NCBI GenBank assembly: GCA_003599575.1 | Contig: QZKV01000102.1 | Coordinates: 1-33,737, forward strand | Reading direction: 5' to 3' | Length of the DNA stretch: 33,737 bases | From: Desulfobacteraceae bacterium | GTDB lineage: Bacteria > Desulfobacterota > Desulfobacteria > Desulfobacterales > Desulfosarcinaceae | Shown here: positions 1 through 10,700 of the stretch, piece by piece | How the letters are laid out: every line of letters starts with the position of its first letter | How positions within the stretch are numbered: position 1 is the first letter of the stretch | The notes under the pieces: model-generated | Database searches by the model: none | The model's input: only the letters and a program-made list of their open reading frames with translations | What the model was told of the DNA's origin: nothing | Program-made: the position numbers and the translations under genes

Positions 1-2620
1 GATCGGAGTTTGGCACATGGCTGTAGTTCCCGGAGCCGCTTTGATTGTTGATGTTCCAGGCAATCGCGTTGAAGCGGCCGGCGGTGTCATAGCCGTAGGT
101 TAGGCTGTAGTCGTTCCCCAGGCTTATTCCGGCAGCGCGGCCTGGTAGGCCGGTGGTCTCGAAGGTGCGGGTGAGCACGGCATCGTAGAGGCCCGCAATG
201 GTTTCGGATTCAAGCTGGAGTTGGGCGTTGTAGGCAAAGCTGCGCGTGCCGAAAGCATCTGTGATCTGGTGCTGGCGGCCCAGCCGGTCGTAGGTAAAAG
301 CTATGTCGGCCGTTTGATCCGCGTAGTCGATGCCTGTCAGTTCGCCGGTGGCCGCATGGTAGCTGTAGGTGGTGGTCAAGCTGCTGCGCGCCCAGGTGCG
401 CGTGGCCAGCCGACCGGCCGGGCCATAGGTGTAGCTTACCCGGGTGCCGTCGGCGTATTCTTTGGCTTCCAGCAAGCCGCTTGCGGCATGGTAATGCCAG
501 CGTGTGGTGTCGCCGGCGGCCGAGATGGGGAAGCTTTCCGCGCCAAAGCCCTCGTCTGCGCGAAAGGTGGTCAGGGCGGTCATGCGGCCCAAGCTGTCGT
601 AAGCATAACTGACCGGATAGGGCCCGGCGCCCCAGGTGTGAATGAGCTGACCCTTTGCATTGTAGGCAAAGCGGGTGGTTTTGCCAAGGGCGTCGGTTTC
701 GCTGATTTTGCGCCCGGTGGCCGGATCGTAGGCAAAGCTTACGCGGTTGCCCGCGGCATCTTCGATATAGTCCACCAGGCCCAGGTGGTTGTAATGGGTG
801 ATGCTGCTGCCGGTGCGCGGATCTGTTACGCCCGTTCTTCGTCCCAGCGGGTCGTAGGCGTAGGTGAGTGTCACACCAGTTTTGCTTGTCGTTGTGGTGA
901 CAAGGCCGTTTACCGCAACCGTTGCCGCCGTGATGGCCGAATCCGGATAGGAAATGGTGGTGGTTTCGGTTTTGGTGGCCGGATCGATAATGGTGGCGGT
1001 CAGGGTCTGATTGCCATGGATGTCGATGGCAGCGGTTTTTCCGATCAAGCCGTTTGTTCCCAGGCCGGAGACCTGGGTCCGCTGCGTTCCAACGATTGTG
1101 GAACGGCTATCATTATCCTGTGCATATACGCTGTTGATGGTCTGCTGCCACCAGGCGCCCTGTTCCAGGACGTAAGCAGTGCCGGTGTCGTTGATCCGGT
1201 CGGTCGAGGATGGTTCCGGCACCTCGTTTCCATCCACATCCAGACCGGACCGCACCTGGTTGCCGAGTTCGTCATAGACATAGAACGTATCGGCCAGGCC
1301 GGTGCTTTTGGCTTTTGTCATTTGGCCCAGATGGTTGTAAAAAAACTGCGTTATTTCATTTTCGGCAAAGCCCGTCTTTTCTACCATGACGGTTCTGGAA
1401 AGCATATCGGTGGTGGTCTTTTCCCACATGGCCGCGCCGGTTCCGCCCATATAAACTTTGCTCCACTGGGTGCCGTCGGCATTTACGCCGTATTCATGGT
1501 GCTGTGGGACCACACCGGTGCCGGTGATGCCCAGGGTCTTTCCATCCAGGTGTTGGGCGGTGATCTCGGTTGCCCCGCCGGGCAGTGTTACGGTGCGGGT
1601 GCGATTGATCTCATCGTAAGCATACACCGTTACAAGCCCTGCGGCGTCGGTGGTGCTTTGGATGCGCCCGCTTGCATCATAGCGGGTGCTTGAGGTCTGC
1701 GACAAGGCGCCCGCGCTTACAGTTTCGCTCAACCTGCGGCCCTGGGCATCGTAGGTGTACGTGGTGGTAATGTCACTTTGGGTTCCGATGCCGGTTTTGG
1801 TGGCGGTTTCAACGCGCTTCAAGGCATCGTAGGTGTAGCTTCGGGTGATCCCCCGGGCGTCGGTTTCGGATTGTTTCCCGCAACATCCCCACGTGCTTGC
1901 GAGGTGGGTACCGTCCGACTGGTAGCTGTCGGTCAGGTGGCCAAGTTCACTGTAATGGTGAACGGCCCACTGAATTTGCGCATATCCGCTGCCGGTTAAA
2001 ACTTGCGTTTCGCGCATCAGCTCGCTGCCGAGGACATTTTCGATGCTCACTTCGCGCAAGCTCTGGTTGGCAATACCTGCCGGGTTTGCCGCGCTGCCGT
2101 GGGTGATAAAGGTCCGCATATCTTGGCCTGTGCCGGGTACAAATGTGCCGGGCGCGGCCGGGTCCGCTGCGGGCAGGTAGGTGCCGTACTCATAACTGTA
2201 CGTATCCATGCGCCCGTCAGGGTATAGCGCACTTTTTAGGTTTCCGGATTCGGCCAGGCCGGTTGGGGATGCAAAGTAGTGCTGGACGGTGCGTTGATTG
2301 GCCGCATCGCCGTAAGCGGCCGAAGCCGTGGCACACCGCTCTGCAATGGTGGTGCGCAGTCCGGATGCGTCGATCAGGTACACGTGATAGGTTTTCGAAA
2401 TGATCGTGCCTTGGATTTCTTCGCTTATGGTGCGAGGTTGACGCTCGTAGCGCGGTTCGCGCGAGTCCTCCGGGGCGACCGGCGCATAGTCGTAGCGCAC
2501 AGCATGTCCGGCTGGATGATCGAGCCACGGCATCTCTTTAAGGGTTTTTCTCCCCAGCGCATCATAGTGGTAGATCGTTTGCGAGCCGTCCGGATTTGTC
2601 TGCGATCTGATGCGGCCGTA
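1..2620 (-). repeat. YD/RHS repeat array within the transglutaminase-RHS gene
   Basis: The translated minus strand shows successive degenerate YD repeats of the form YDxxGR followed by a beta strand. Examples are HYDALGRK, YTYDAQGRR, AYDPLGRRTG, AYDSLGRMTA, TYDRLGRQ and YGYDTAGRF. They are degenerate at the nucleotide level, so this is a protein repeat and not a simple DNA repeat. The conserved RHS core that normally precedes the variable tip was not reached before position 1. Confidence 0.93.
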
Positions 2621-5600
2621 ACTGCCGGTTTGGTCCGGGTCTACGTAGAAGGCAAAGCTGGTGCGAAGCTGCGCCGCACCGGTCCCGGTGGTTTGTGCGA
2701 CCATTTCTTCTCCCCAGGGGAACACCTGGTAGGTGGTCTCGACGCTGGATGCGATATGGCCGGTGCTGTCTTTGGTGACATGGGTGACTTTGCGCTGATT
2801 GAGATCCGGAACGAAGGTTTGTGTTCTTTCTTCTATTTTAAACCCGCCGCCCTGGGTCAGTGACCAGTCCTTGTTTTGTTCATCCCACAGGTATTCATTG
2901 ACAGCGGTCATGCCCTGACTTTCTTCGGTCACGGTCAGGCGGTTGAATTTTGAAAGAGATCTGTCCGGATTTTCTACTCGGATGGTTGAAAATGGGTGCG
3001 CCCAAGCGGCAACTGCGTACAACCCGTCGCTTTTGCCTACGATATGTTGGGGTGCATAGAATCTGATGTCATAGCTGAAGCTGCTGCCGGCGACGATGTC
3101 CACAAAACTTTGTCTTGTTAACACCTGTCGCAGCTGGTTGCCATCCGCATACGTTGCTTCGACCCCTTTGGCGATGGTGGAGAGTTTAAGCGACCAGGGT
3201 GTGGCAAGGCTTGCAGAAGGCTGGTCCGCCTTGATGTAAAGAGTGCCGGACTGTTGTCCGCCTTGTTCACGTCCCAGGTTGATGCTGACGTCGATGCTTG
3301 CGGAGATGCTGCAAGTCAAACCGCCGGGCGGGCATTCGGTGCATGCGCCGCATAGATAGAGTCTGGATTCCTTGTAAATGCAATCAACCTGCGCATCGGT
3401 TGCGCGCACCAGGACCCAGCCGGTTTGCGCATCGGAAGGGGAGTCTTCGTTCACTGTGATGACGCCGGTTGCGGAATCGATCTCGGCTTTTACCCCGCTG
3501 CCGCTTGCTTCGATGGTCCAGATCAATTTGCGGCCGCCGGGGGTGGTCTCGGATTGGAGTTGAATCGGTTCTCCCGGAATCAGAGACGACCGCCCGTCTT
3601 CCAGATAAATACCGTGAACCTTGATATCACCGACCCTGAGGGCTATGCGATCACTTTCAATCTCGACGCCGGTCCCTGCATTCAATACCACCTGGGCTTC
3701 ATAGGTGCCGGCCTGGTCGAATTGAAATCCCCGGGCAATGGTTCCAAAACCTTCTCCCTGGGTTTCTGTGGGAATAAAAGTGATCGGGGCGCCGTCTTTA
3801 TAGATGACTACATAAGCCGAAGCGGCCTTATATTCGCCGGGCACGATGGTGTAGTTCACGCGTGTGTCACAAGTGGCATACCCGAACTCATCTACAGGCA
3901 CGATCACTTCGGGCTCTGTTTGAAAATCGATGCCGTAAACCTTGACGCTGGTGCCGGCCGACAAGGTGATGTCTTGCGGGACGATTTGGCAGTTGTCACA
4001 AACCGTTTGGTTTCTTTCGACCGTGGCGGTCCCCTGGATGGGGACAATATTTACGCCCGGCTGCAAAACGTAATCGACCCTGAAAGTACCGGCACCCAAA
4101 TTGGTGCCCGGCTGGGATGCGAACAGGACGCCGGCCGATTTGAAGGCATTTTCGTTAAAATACTCTCTTGAACCAACCAGCTTGTTGTCGCAGACCCTTG
4201 TGCTCCCATCGGCGCAGGAAACCGCAGCGCTTGCGACCGTCTCCTTTTCTCTAAGAAAGCGGATATCTCCCCGCAGCGGAATGGTTGCGCCGGCTTTGCC
4301 GGCATCGATGCTGCGGCCGTCCGGGCTGCTTTCATAGAAATAGCTGACAATCAGGGTATCGGCGGGGATTTCTCCTCCGCTGCAGTTTCCAAACGGGTAT
4401 GAATGGAGGGTAAACGCCGTATCCAGCCCCCCTGCCGTCACCTGAATGGGGTAGTCGGCATCCGGAATTGCTCCCAGGAGCACATGCGGCATTGCGCCGA
4501 GATGTCCACTGATCAACGTCAATGCGGATACGGCGGAGCTGCAGTCTCCCCAGGTCGGAAAATTCCTGATGCAGGCATCATCCGGCGAGACCAGCGAAGC
4601 CTGGCGGATGTCCTGATTGGGATTCGTGCAGGCCGCATTTTCAATGGCCGGCAACGCCGTGAAATGGACCGGAACATTGGAAATGGGATTGCCGAAGCGG
4701 TCCCTTACGACCGCCGTAATAAAGCCCGCCCAAGAAAGAATGGAGCCCTTGCGGCCGTCGCCGCTGCTTTTTTCGATTACATGGGGCGGGCCCGGGAATG
4801 CGTAAGCCGTAAAGGGGGAGGTGACGGCTTTGCCGGATGCAAGGGACGCGTCCACAATGTTTTCACCCACCTGCTGGCTGTAGGTATAGGTTTTCTCCCA
4901 CCAGAAGCTGGGATTGCTCGAGGTCTTTTGGCCCAAGACGAGAGTTGCAGAGGCAATGCCGTTGGCATCCGTTTTCACCTGCGAGAAAGTGCCGCCGTTG
5001 CCGAACGTTCCTCCGCCTGCTTTGATGGTGAAGACGACATCGGCTCCTGCAACAGGATGGTGATCACCGTCTCTTACGAGGATTTGCAACGGGGCAGGCA
5101 AGACAGTGCCTGCCGTGCCTTTTTGTAGGTCCGTGGCGGTTATCTTTTGAATATGCAATTCAGACCGGGGATCATAGCTCACCGCTTCTGAATAGGGATT
5201 GGCCAGCCGGGTTAAGTAGTATTCGGGCCAGCGATCTGTTCCCCAGGCGCTCATACCGCCTGCAATCATGCCCGAGAGCATCCATCCGGACTCCCCGGTA
5301 GCCGGTGATTCCTTGGTGTATGCTGTTCCCATCCAGTCTTCATAAACGATTTCCTGTTGGGGTATCCTGACCGCAAAGCCCTGGTTTACGGCGGCTGCGA
5401 TATCCTTGAGGACGTTATCTTCAAAGGGCAACTGCGCCAGGACGGTGCCCGCGTTCGAACCGTCGATCGACAGGATGGGGATTTGATGCTGGCGTGCCAA
5501 ACCAAAAAACTTGGCGGTCGATACGGCATCCACCTGAAAGTTTTCTTCCAGGACCCTGCTTTCCAGCACGGATCCCTCAAGTGCCGAAAGCTGCATGAAA

Positions 5601-7666
5601 AGCTTTTGAATCTCTTTTTCGTTCGACTGCCCGGCGCTCGAAATCACTTCCACGGCCCTGAAATCGGCATCGACGTAGACCCCCTTCCAATCAAAGCCAT
5701 GGGGGTTATCCAGCAGATAAGCGACATCGACCACTCCGCCGAGGGAGACGAGTGTGGGGATCGGCCTGATGACGGCTACCTTCAGAAGAGAGGCCAGCTC
5801 CTCTTCCGATCGGTTCCAGCGGTCGATGTAATCGATGACCGTTTCGTGGAGAAGGTCTCCCGCCCCTTTATCCTCCGCAGGGCGCTCCACAGGCAAAACA
5901 GCCTTTTGGGAAACCACTCCGATGGCTGAAATATTGCCTATGGTGTGAGGGTTTGTAACCCGTTCGATGCCGTTGGGCGAAATCAGCTCGCAGGTCAGAT
6001 CAAAATCGCCGCCAATGGGCAAACCACCGCTTCCGGCGACCACCCGTCCACCATCGAGTTCCAATACCGGTCTGAGACGAACCAGGTAAGAAGGGGTGTT
6101 TCCCAATCCCCCGTAACTGTTGATGACCTCCTGATCTTCGACGGTTTCCGGTTCATACGTGAGGACCAGCGAACGATTGGAGAGTTTATGGGTTTCGATG
6201 ACGGTATCAAAAAGAATGCGCTGCTCCGTATCCACGGCTTTGCACCGCAATTTGTGCATCAGTTCTTCAGGAATTCGGGTGTATTCACCAGTGATGGCGA
6301 TCTGGGTGAATTGGAGCCCGGCCGGAAGAATCATCATTTCTTCGGGATTGAGGCTTCTTTTTAAAAGGAGCGCCTCATAAGAGGCATCCAAAGGGTGCTG
6401 ACTGAAGAAGTCATCCACTTCTGTTCTTAAGAATTCGAGGAATGTCATGTCGTGGACGCTTGAAAGGAAGCTTTCACGCATTTCGGCCAGGGGAAAATCC
6501 TGCGGCAGATCGATGGGCGCGTTCTCTGCATAGCCTTCGACCTTTATCGAAGTATCCAGGCCAATCCAGCTTTTCCCATGTTCATCGATGACAGCGCCCC
6601 GGTAATTGGCATAGGGCACCTGGGTCTCCACCCAGATGTGCTCGATCCGGAAATTTTGAATCGCACCCCCGGCAATAACGGGCGAGTAGGGGATGCCGGC
6701 TTTCTGGAAGAATTCGGCCAAACCCTGCACACCGTCTACGCCGGTCAGTTTTTTGGCTGTTTCCACATCCGGGAAGAACTCGATTACGCCGCGGACAAAA
6801 CGGGCCGGATACCCGGAAACCCTGAACAGGGCAATGAGCAGATTGGCCTGGTCGCAGTCATTACCGCTTTTTTGGTTCAGGGTCTCGTGTGCCCCTTTCA
6901 TTGCCCCCCAATACCATTCGGTCTGGATGTTGTTTTTGACCCACTCGTAAATCGAAACAGGATTCCAGTTAAGGGATTCGGCCAGAGTGGCGATCTGTTC
7001 GGATATGCCGGTTTCGGGAGTTTCATCCAGATCGTCTGGCGCGACGGTTTTGTTTCCTCCCTGGTAGGCCGGAACAATGACAGGTGAGGAAAGGGGCTGC
7101 TTTGCGGGATAACGCAAATGCGTGTACGGCAGGGTGCCGTACAGGGGATTTTTCTTTTGATAGAGCATCTGATCCACAAGTGTTTTCAAATGATCCAGGC
7201 TTTTTGGCGTCAAATCCTTTTCTACGGCCAGGCCTTCCAGGATGCCCAGGTAGGTTTCTATCGTATTTTTGTAGTTCAACAGCATGGCGCCGTGCCGGGC
7301 GGCGGCATGAGGGGTGCGGATGCGTTCGGCCCTCAGCTGGAATCTCTTTTCGAGATCGGTGTGCGTCTCGCGGATCTGGTCGGCCAGATTCTTCAGGACT
7401 TGGAGATGAGAACCGGCAGGAGACCCCCCGGTCACGAGCGCCTGCATTTTGAGTATGACGCTCCGGCTTTCGATAAGGTGCTCCTGCATGTTCTTTTCAA
7501 GCCGAAGATCTGCGGCAAATGAAAAAACAGGCAGCAAAAGGAGGACGAGAAGAAGGGTTGTCAGGCAACCTCCACCGCAATTCAGTTTGCTTCGATCAAA
7601 ACACGCTTCAGGCTGTAGGGATGATCTGGATGAACAGGACAAGCGGCAACATACGTTCGGCTTCAT
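1..7666 (-). CDS. Exported transglutaminase / Big_1 / YD-repeat (RHS) protein, C-terminus beyond the window
   Basis: At least 2555 codons read from ATG 7666 to the left edge without a stop, so the C-terminal tip is missing. An AGGA Shine-Dalgarno precedes the ATG. Residues about 36-52 form a hydrophobic export signal after a long Cys-rich n-region. Residues 55-170 look helical. Residues 220-375 form a transglutaminase-like (papain-fold) domain with apparent triad C271 (GNDCDQAN), H343 (IEHIWVE) and D371 (GLDTS). A Big_1-type Ig domain lies at about 838-920 and a second Ig-like domain at about 960-1010. A Cys cluster (CGACTECPPGGLTC) lies near 1440-1453. From about 1690 on there are roughly 17 YD-type repeats (for example YDALGRK, YDRLGRQ). 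The gene lies 60 bp after the giant gene with no terminator between, so it is probably co-transcribed. RHS/YD repeats usually build a shell around a variable C-terminal domain, here unseen. Cross-linking or proteolysis by the transglutaminase domain is inference. Confidence 0.93.
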   Translation of the reverse strand, partial: MKPNVCCRLSCSSRSSLQPEACFDRSKLNCGGGCLTTLLLVLLLLPVFSFAADLRLEKNMQEHLIESRSVILKMQALVTGGSPAGSHLQVLKNLADQIRETHTDLEKRFQLRAERIRTPHAAARHGAMLLNYKNTIETYLGILEGLAVEKDLTPKSLDHLKTLVDQMLYQKKNPLYGTLPYTHLRYPAKQPLSSPVIVPAYQGGNKTVAPDDLDETPETGISEQIATLAESLNWNPVSIYEWVKNNIQTEWYWGAMKGAHETLNQKSGNDCDQANLLIALFRVSGYPARFVRGVIEFFPDVETAKKLTGVDGVQGLAEFFQKAGIPYSPVIAGGAIQNFRIEHIWVETQVPYANYRGAVIDEHGKSWIGLDTSIKVEGYAENAPIDLPQDFPLAEMRESFLSSVHDMTFLEFLRTEVDDFFSQHPLDASYEALLLKRSLNPEEMMILPAGLQFTQIAITGEYTRIPEELMHKLRCKAVDTEQRILFDTVIETHKLSNRSLVLTYEPETVEDQEVINSYGGLGNTPSYLVRLRPVLELDGGRVVAGSGGLPIGGDFDLTCELISPNGIERVTNPHTIGNISAIGVVSQKAVLPVERPAEDKGAGDLLHETVIDYIDRWNRSEEELASLLKVAVIRPIPTLVSLGGVVDVAYLLDNPHGFDWKGVYVDADFRAVEVISSAGQSNEKEIQKLFMQLSALEGSVLESRVLEENFQVDAVSTAKFFGLARQHQIPILSIDGSNAGTVLAQLPFEDNVLKDIAAAVNQGFAVRIPQQEIVYEDWMGTAYTKESPATGESGWMLSGMIAGGMSAWGTDRWPEYYLTRLANPYSEAVSYDPRSELHIQKITATDLQKGTAGTVLPAPLQILVRDGDHHPVAGADVVFTIKAGGGTFGNGGTFSQVKTDANGIASATLVLGQKTSSNPSFWWEKTYTYSQQVGENIVDASLASGKAVTSPFTAYAFPGPPHVIEKSSGDGRKGSILSWAGFITAVVRDRFGNPISNVPVHFTALPAIENAACTNPNQDIRQASLVSPDDACIRNFPTWGDCSSAVSALTLISGHLGAMPHVLLGAIPDADYPIQVTAGGLDTAFTLHSYPFGNCSGGEIPADTLIVSYFYESSPDGRSIDAGKAGATIPLRGDIRFLREKETVASAAVSCADGSTRVCDNKLVGSREYFNENAFKSAGVLFASQPGTNLGAGTFRVDYVLQPGVNIVPIQGTATVERNQTVCDNCQIVPQDITLSAGTSVKVYGIDFQTEPEVIVPVDEFGYATCDTRVNYTIVPGEYKAASAYVVIYKDGAPITFIPTETQGEGFGTIARGFQFDQAGTYEAQVVLNAGTGVEIESDRIALRVGDIKVHGIYLEDGRSSLIPGEPIQLQSETTPGGRKLIWTIEASGSGVKAEIDSATGVITVNEDSPSDAQTGWVLVRATDAQVDCIYKESRLYLCGACTECPPGGLTCSISASIDVSINLGREQGGQQSGTLYIKADQPSASLATPWSLKLSTIAKGVEATYADGNQLRQVLTRQSFVDIVAGSSFSYDIRFYAPQHIVGKSDGLYAVAAWAHPFSTIRVENPDRSLSKFNRLTVTEESQGMTAVNEYLWDEQNKDWSLTQGGGFKIEERTQTFVPDLNQRKVTHVTKDSTGHIASSVETTYQVFPWGEEMVAQTTGTGAAQLRTSFAFYVDPDQTGSYGRIRSQTNPDGSQTIYHYDALGRKTLKEMPWLDHPAGHAVRYDYAPVAPEDSREPRYERQPRTISEEIQGTIISKTYHVYLIDASGLRTTIAERCATASAAYGDAANQRTVQHYFASPTGLAESGNLKSALYPDGRMDTYSYEYGTYLPAADPAAPGTFVPGTGQDMRTFITHGSAANPAGIANQSLREVSIENVLGSELMRETQVLTGSGYAQIQWAVHHYSELGHLTDSYQSDGTHLASTWGCCGKQSETDARGITRSYTYDALKRVETATKTGIGTQSDITTTYTYDAQGRRLSETVSAGALSQTSSTRYDASGRIQSTTDAAGLVTVYAYDEINRTRTVTLPGGATEITAQHLDGKTLGITGTGVVPQHHEYGVNADGTQWSKVYMGGTGAAMWEKTTTDMLSRTVMVEKTGFAENEITQFFYNHLGQMTKAKSTGLADTFYVYDELGNQVRSGLDVDGNEVPEPSSTDRINDTGTAYVLEQGAWWQQTINSVYAQDNDSRSTIVGTQRTQVSGLGTNGLIGKTAAIDIHGNQTLTATIIDPATKTETTTISYPDSAITAATVAVNGLVTTTTSKTGVTLTYAYDPLGRRTGVTDPRTGSSITHYNHLGLVDYIEDAAGNRVSFAYDPATGRKISETDALGKTTRFAYNAKGQLIHTWGAGPYPVSYAYDSLGRMTALTTFRADEGFGAESFPISAAGDTTRWHYHAASGLLEAKEYADGTRVSYTYGPAGRLATRTWARSSLTTTYSYHAATGELTGIDYADQTADIAFTYDRLGRQHQITDAFGTRSFAYNAQLQLESETIAGLYDAVLTRTFETTGLPGRAAGISLGNDYSLTYGYDTAGRFNAIAWNINNQSGSGNYSHVPNSD
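6542..7009 (-). other. Transglutaminase-like domain with intact Cys-His-Asp triad
   Basis: This region encodes residues about 220-375 of the RHS protein. The Cys271 codon is at 6856-6854 on the minus strand. The order Cys, then His in an HIWVE motif, then Asp in a WIGLDTS motif is that of bacterial transglutaminase-core domains. All three residues are present, so the domain may be active. Whether it is a cross-linker, protease or deamidase cannot be told from sequence. Confidence 0.85.
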
Positions 7667-7726
7667 GTCGGGTCCTTTTTCCATTCTCCGGGTTGTTTCC
7701 ATGCAAGCGGGCTGTCTTCGCCTCCA

Positions 7727-10700
7727 CTACCATCCTGCGCTGCTGTCCAGCCAAAGGTTTGAATTCCGGTCGATCTTGATATACTTGCCGATCAGTGCGC
7801 CCTGCAGGAATGAATTGTGCATCAAATGAATCGTTCCATTGGGCGCATAGAAGATGGCCCGCACATCCGCGCCATGCCCCAGCATCACGGCCATGGGCTC
7901 GGCACCCGGCGCGAGAGGATTCCCATTTGCGCCATTTACATAGATTCGAACGTCGCCGGCTTCGGTCCCCGAACCCGCATGCGGTCCGATGTAAATGTTA
8001 TGTTCCGAAGAGAACCGGCCTTTTATGATCAGGTCCGCGGGGCCTTGGAAAATGAGTTTGATATTGTGCTTCAAGGTGAGGGTTTCCAGATGATAGGTGC
8101 CGCCGGTCAGTATCAGCGTACTGTTTTGATCCGCGGTTACGGACCGGTAAGCGCCCGGGTCAAGCGTCGCCGATGAATTCTTGCGGATTTTGACATCCAC
8201 AAGACCCGGCTGAGGCGCCGGAAAACCGGGCAATGCGATTTCCAGCGGCAGATCGAGCGACGCGATGACCTCGCCTCTGATCGTTCCGCGATTGTCGATG
8301 GTGTTGGAGGCGACGTTGTATACAGAGCTGTTGATGTCGATGAACAGGTCGTCGGCAAAAAGCGTGGTTTCATCTGAGAAATAGACATTTCTTCCAATCA
8401 TTACTTCACTTTCTCTTCCCATCCATGGACCGTCCGATGCATTCAACACCCCGACGTCGCCACTGTGCACCTTGATATTCCGATCGAAGAGCGCGGACTC
8501 GAATGCCAGAACAACGAAATCGGCGAGGGAATACGCTTGCCCGGAAGAAATTGAGAACTGAATGATATTTTCGGTCTTGTTTCCGGCCAGATCCAAGGCT
8601 GTCACGCTTAAGACATAGTCTCCGGGAAGGGCTATCAGCGTCCCGGACTCAAAGGGCTGTCCATTCAAATCTGCGGCCCAGGTATCCAGGTGATTATCAT
8701 TCACCGTGATGATCGGTATGACCTCTTCGCCATACGAGTTTCCGTCAACGACACCTGTGATACCGATTTGGGGCGGTGTTTTGTCGATGACAAAGGCATA
8801 ACCGGCTGCGGCAGCATTCCCAGCCGCATCCGCGGCTTCTGCCTTCAGGAGATAAGCACCCTCTTCGCTGATCGTGCTCCCACTGCTGAATGGCTGTCCG
8901 TTCAATGTAATTGCCTGTGGGCCGGGATGCGTATCCGCTATGGTGATAAGGGGGGTGATATCCGAATTGTAATAGGCGTTCTGGGTTACACCCGTGATGA
9001 GAATAACCGGCGGCGTCATGTCGATGCCGAACCCGATCGTCTCCTGAAAGCTTAGCTCTCCCTGGCCCAGGACCGATATGCTTAACAGGTAATCCCCATC
9101 GGTTTGAATGGGCGTTCCTGATTCATACGGCGCGTTGTTGAGCAGGTAAGCCACTTTTCCCGGCGGGCAGGCCCTGACGCTGATGACGGGGGTTACGGGG
9201 CTGTTGTAATGAATACCCTGCCGGACGCCCGACACGGTCACCTGCGGCGGCCACACGCCCGCTGTAAGATCGCAGTGGGTGCCGGCCAGGATTTTGGGCT
9301 CGCTGAATGCGGGCAGGCCGGCCTGCAGAATCGCCTGATAAGACTGGGGACCCACGTTGAAGGTGGGCACCGCCGCATAACCGCTTATACTCCTGCCGGC
9401 GGGGAGGGAAATATTTTGCTCGTACCTGCCTTCGATGGTGCCGCTGCCGGGATCAAGGATCACCACGGCTGCTTTTACATTGTAAAGGTCCATGGGGCCG
9501 TTATTTAGAATCTGGTAATGGAACTGGATCGTCTCTCCGGCGCATGCGGTGTCGGGAGAATAACGGATACTTCCGGTCACATGATCCAGTGGAGAGCTTT
9601 GGAAACCATCCTGCCTTACCCTGAAAGAGGCTACGGCGATGTTTTTAAAGCCGTCCGGCCCCATATACTTCAATATCAGCATATAGGATTTAGGCGCGAG
9701 ATTGGTTGTGGAAAATATGAATTGCCCGGCATGGTCCTTGTTCAGCTCAAGCTCGAGGCTTTCCTGCCGGTATTCGATCTGCGCCGTGGTGTCGGGGTCG
9801 ACAAGGCTTACGAAGACGGACAAGGCGCCGCCGGCATTGAAATTGCCGCTGTTATGAATGGTGTAGTCTGCGACGACATGGGCGCCTTGCAAAAGCACTT
9901 CCGGCGTGGCGCCGATAACACCTGTGATCGCCATGCCAGGATCGATCGCAAAGAACCGTTCGGCGGCGGACACGACATTCTCGTGGTAGCTCACCTCGAC
10001 ATCGGCCCGGCAGGCGCCCGGCGGATGAAGCCCGCTGTTCCATTCAAAGACCGTTTTGGCAATGCCACCCCCCAACAGGTTTAAAATAAACTTTTGCTCG
10101 CTAAACAGGACGCTATCAGCGCTGTCGACAAGCTTCAGTTTTACTTCAAGCAGGGGGACGATGAAGTTGTGCCCCCGGTTTTCAACAGTGACCTCAAAAC
10201 GCGCATCCTCATGGGGACCGTAATTGGTTTTGTTCGACGCGAGCGATGTGGACAGGATCAGATTGGGCAGGATGGCGAAGGAAAGCGTATTCTCTTTCAA
10301 TGCGCCCGAACTGTCGGAAAGGATGCTCCGCAGCCGGTATGGGCCGGCAAAGGTATGGCCGGTGTTCCACAGCAGGAAATATTCGGACAATCCATAGCCC
10401 GCCTGCACCGGCATGCCCTCGAAGGCTTTTACAATACTGCCGTTCAGATCTTCGATCCAAATGTTCAACACGCCTTCCATTGGCGCACCGCTGTTGAATA
10501 CTTTGACGGAAATATGCATATCGTCATCGATGATATATTCGGGGAAATCGAGTTCGCTGACCATATCCACGCCGGCCCGGGCGGACACAAAAAAGTCTTT
10601 GACCGCATAGTTGTCTGAAAAGGTGGACTCCATGAGGTCGGCTTCCGTATAGACATCCACGATGACGGTATTTTCTCCGGGCATCCCGGCAAGCAGAGTG

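Noticed and set aside
1..300. A named polymorphic toxin tip for the RHS protein
   Set aside because: The coding frame is still in YD repeats at the left edge, so neither the RHS core nor the tip is visible.
221..1693. 490-aa plus-strand open frame, and many others up to 24 kb
   Set aside because: Antisense to the YD-repeat and giant genes; low-complexity Gly/Ala/Arg content with no domain. The minus strand reads as coherent domains throughout.
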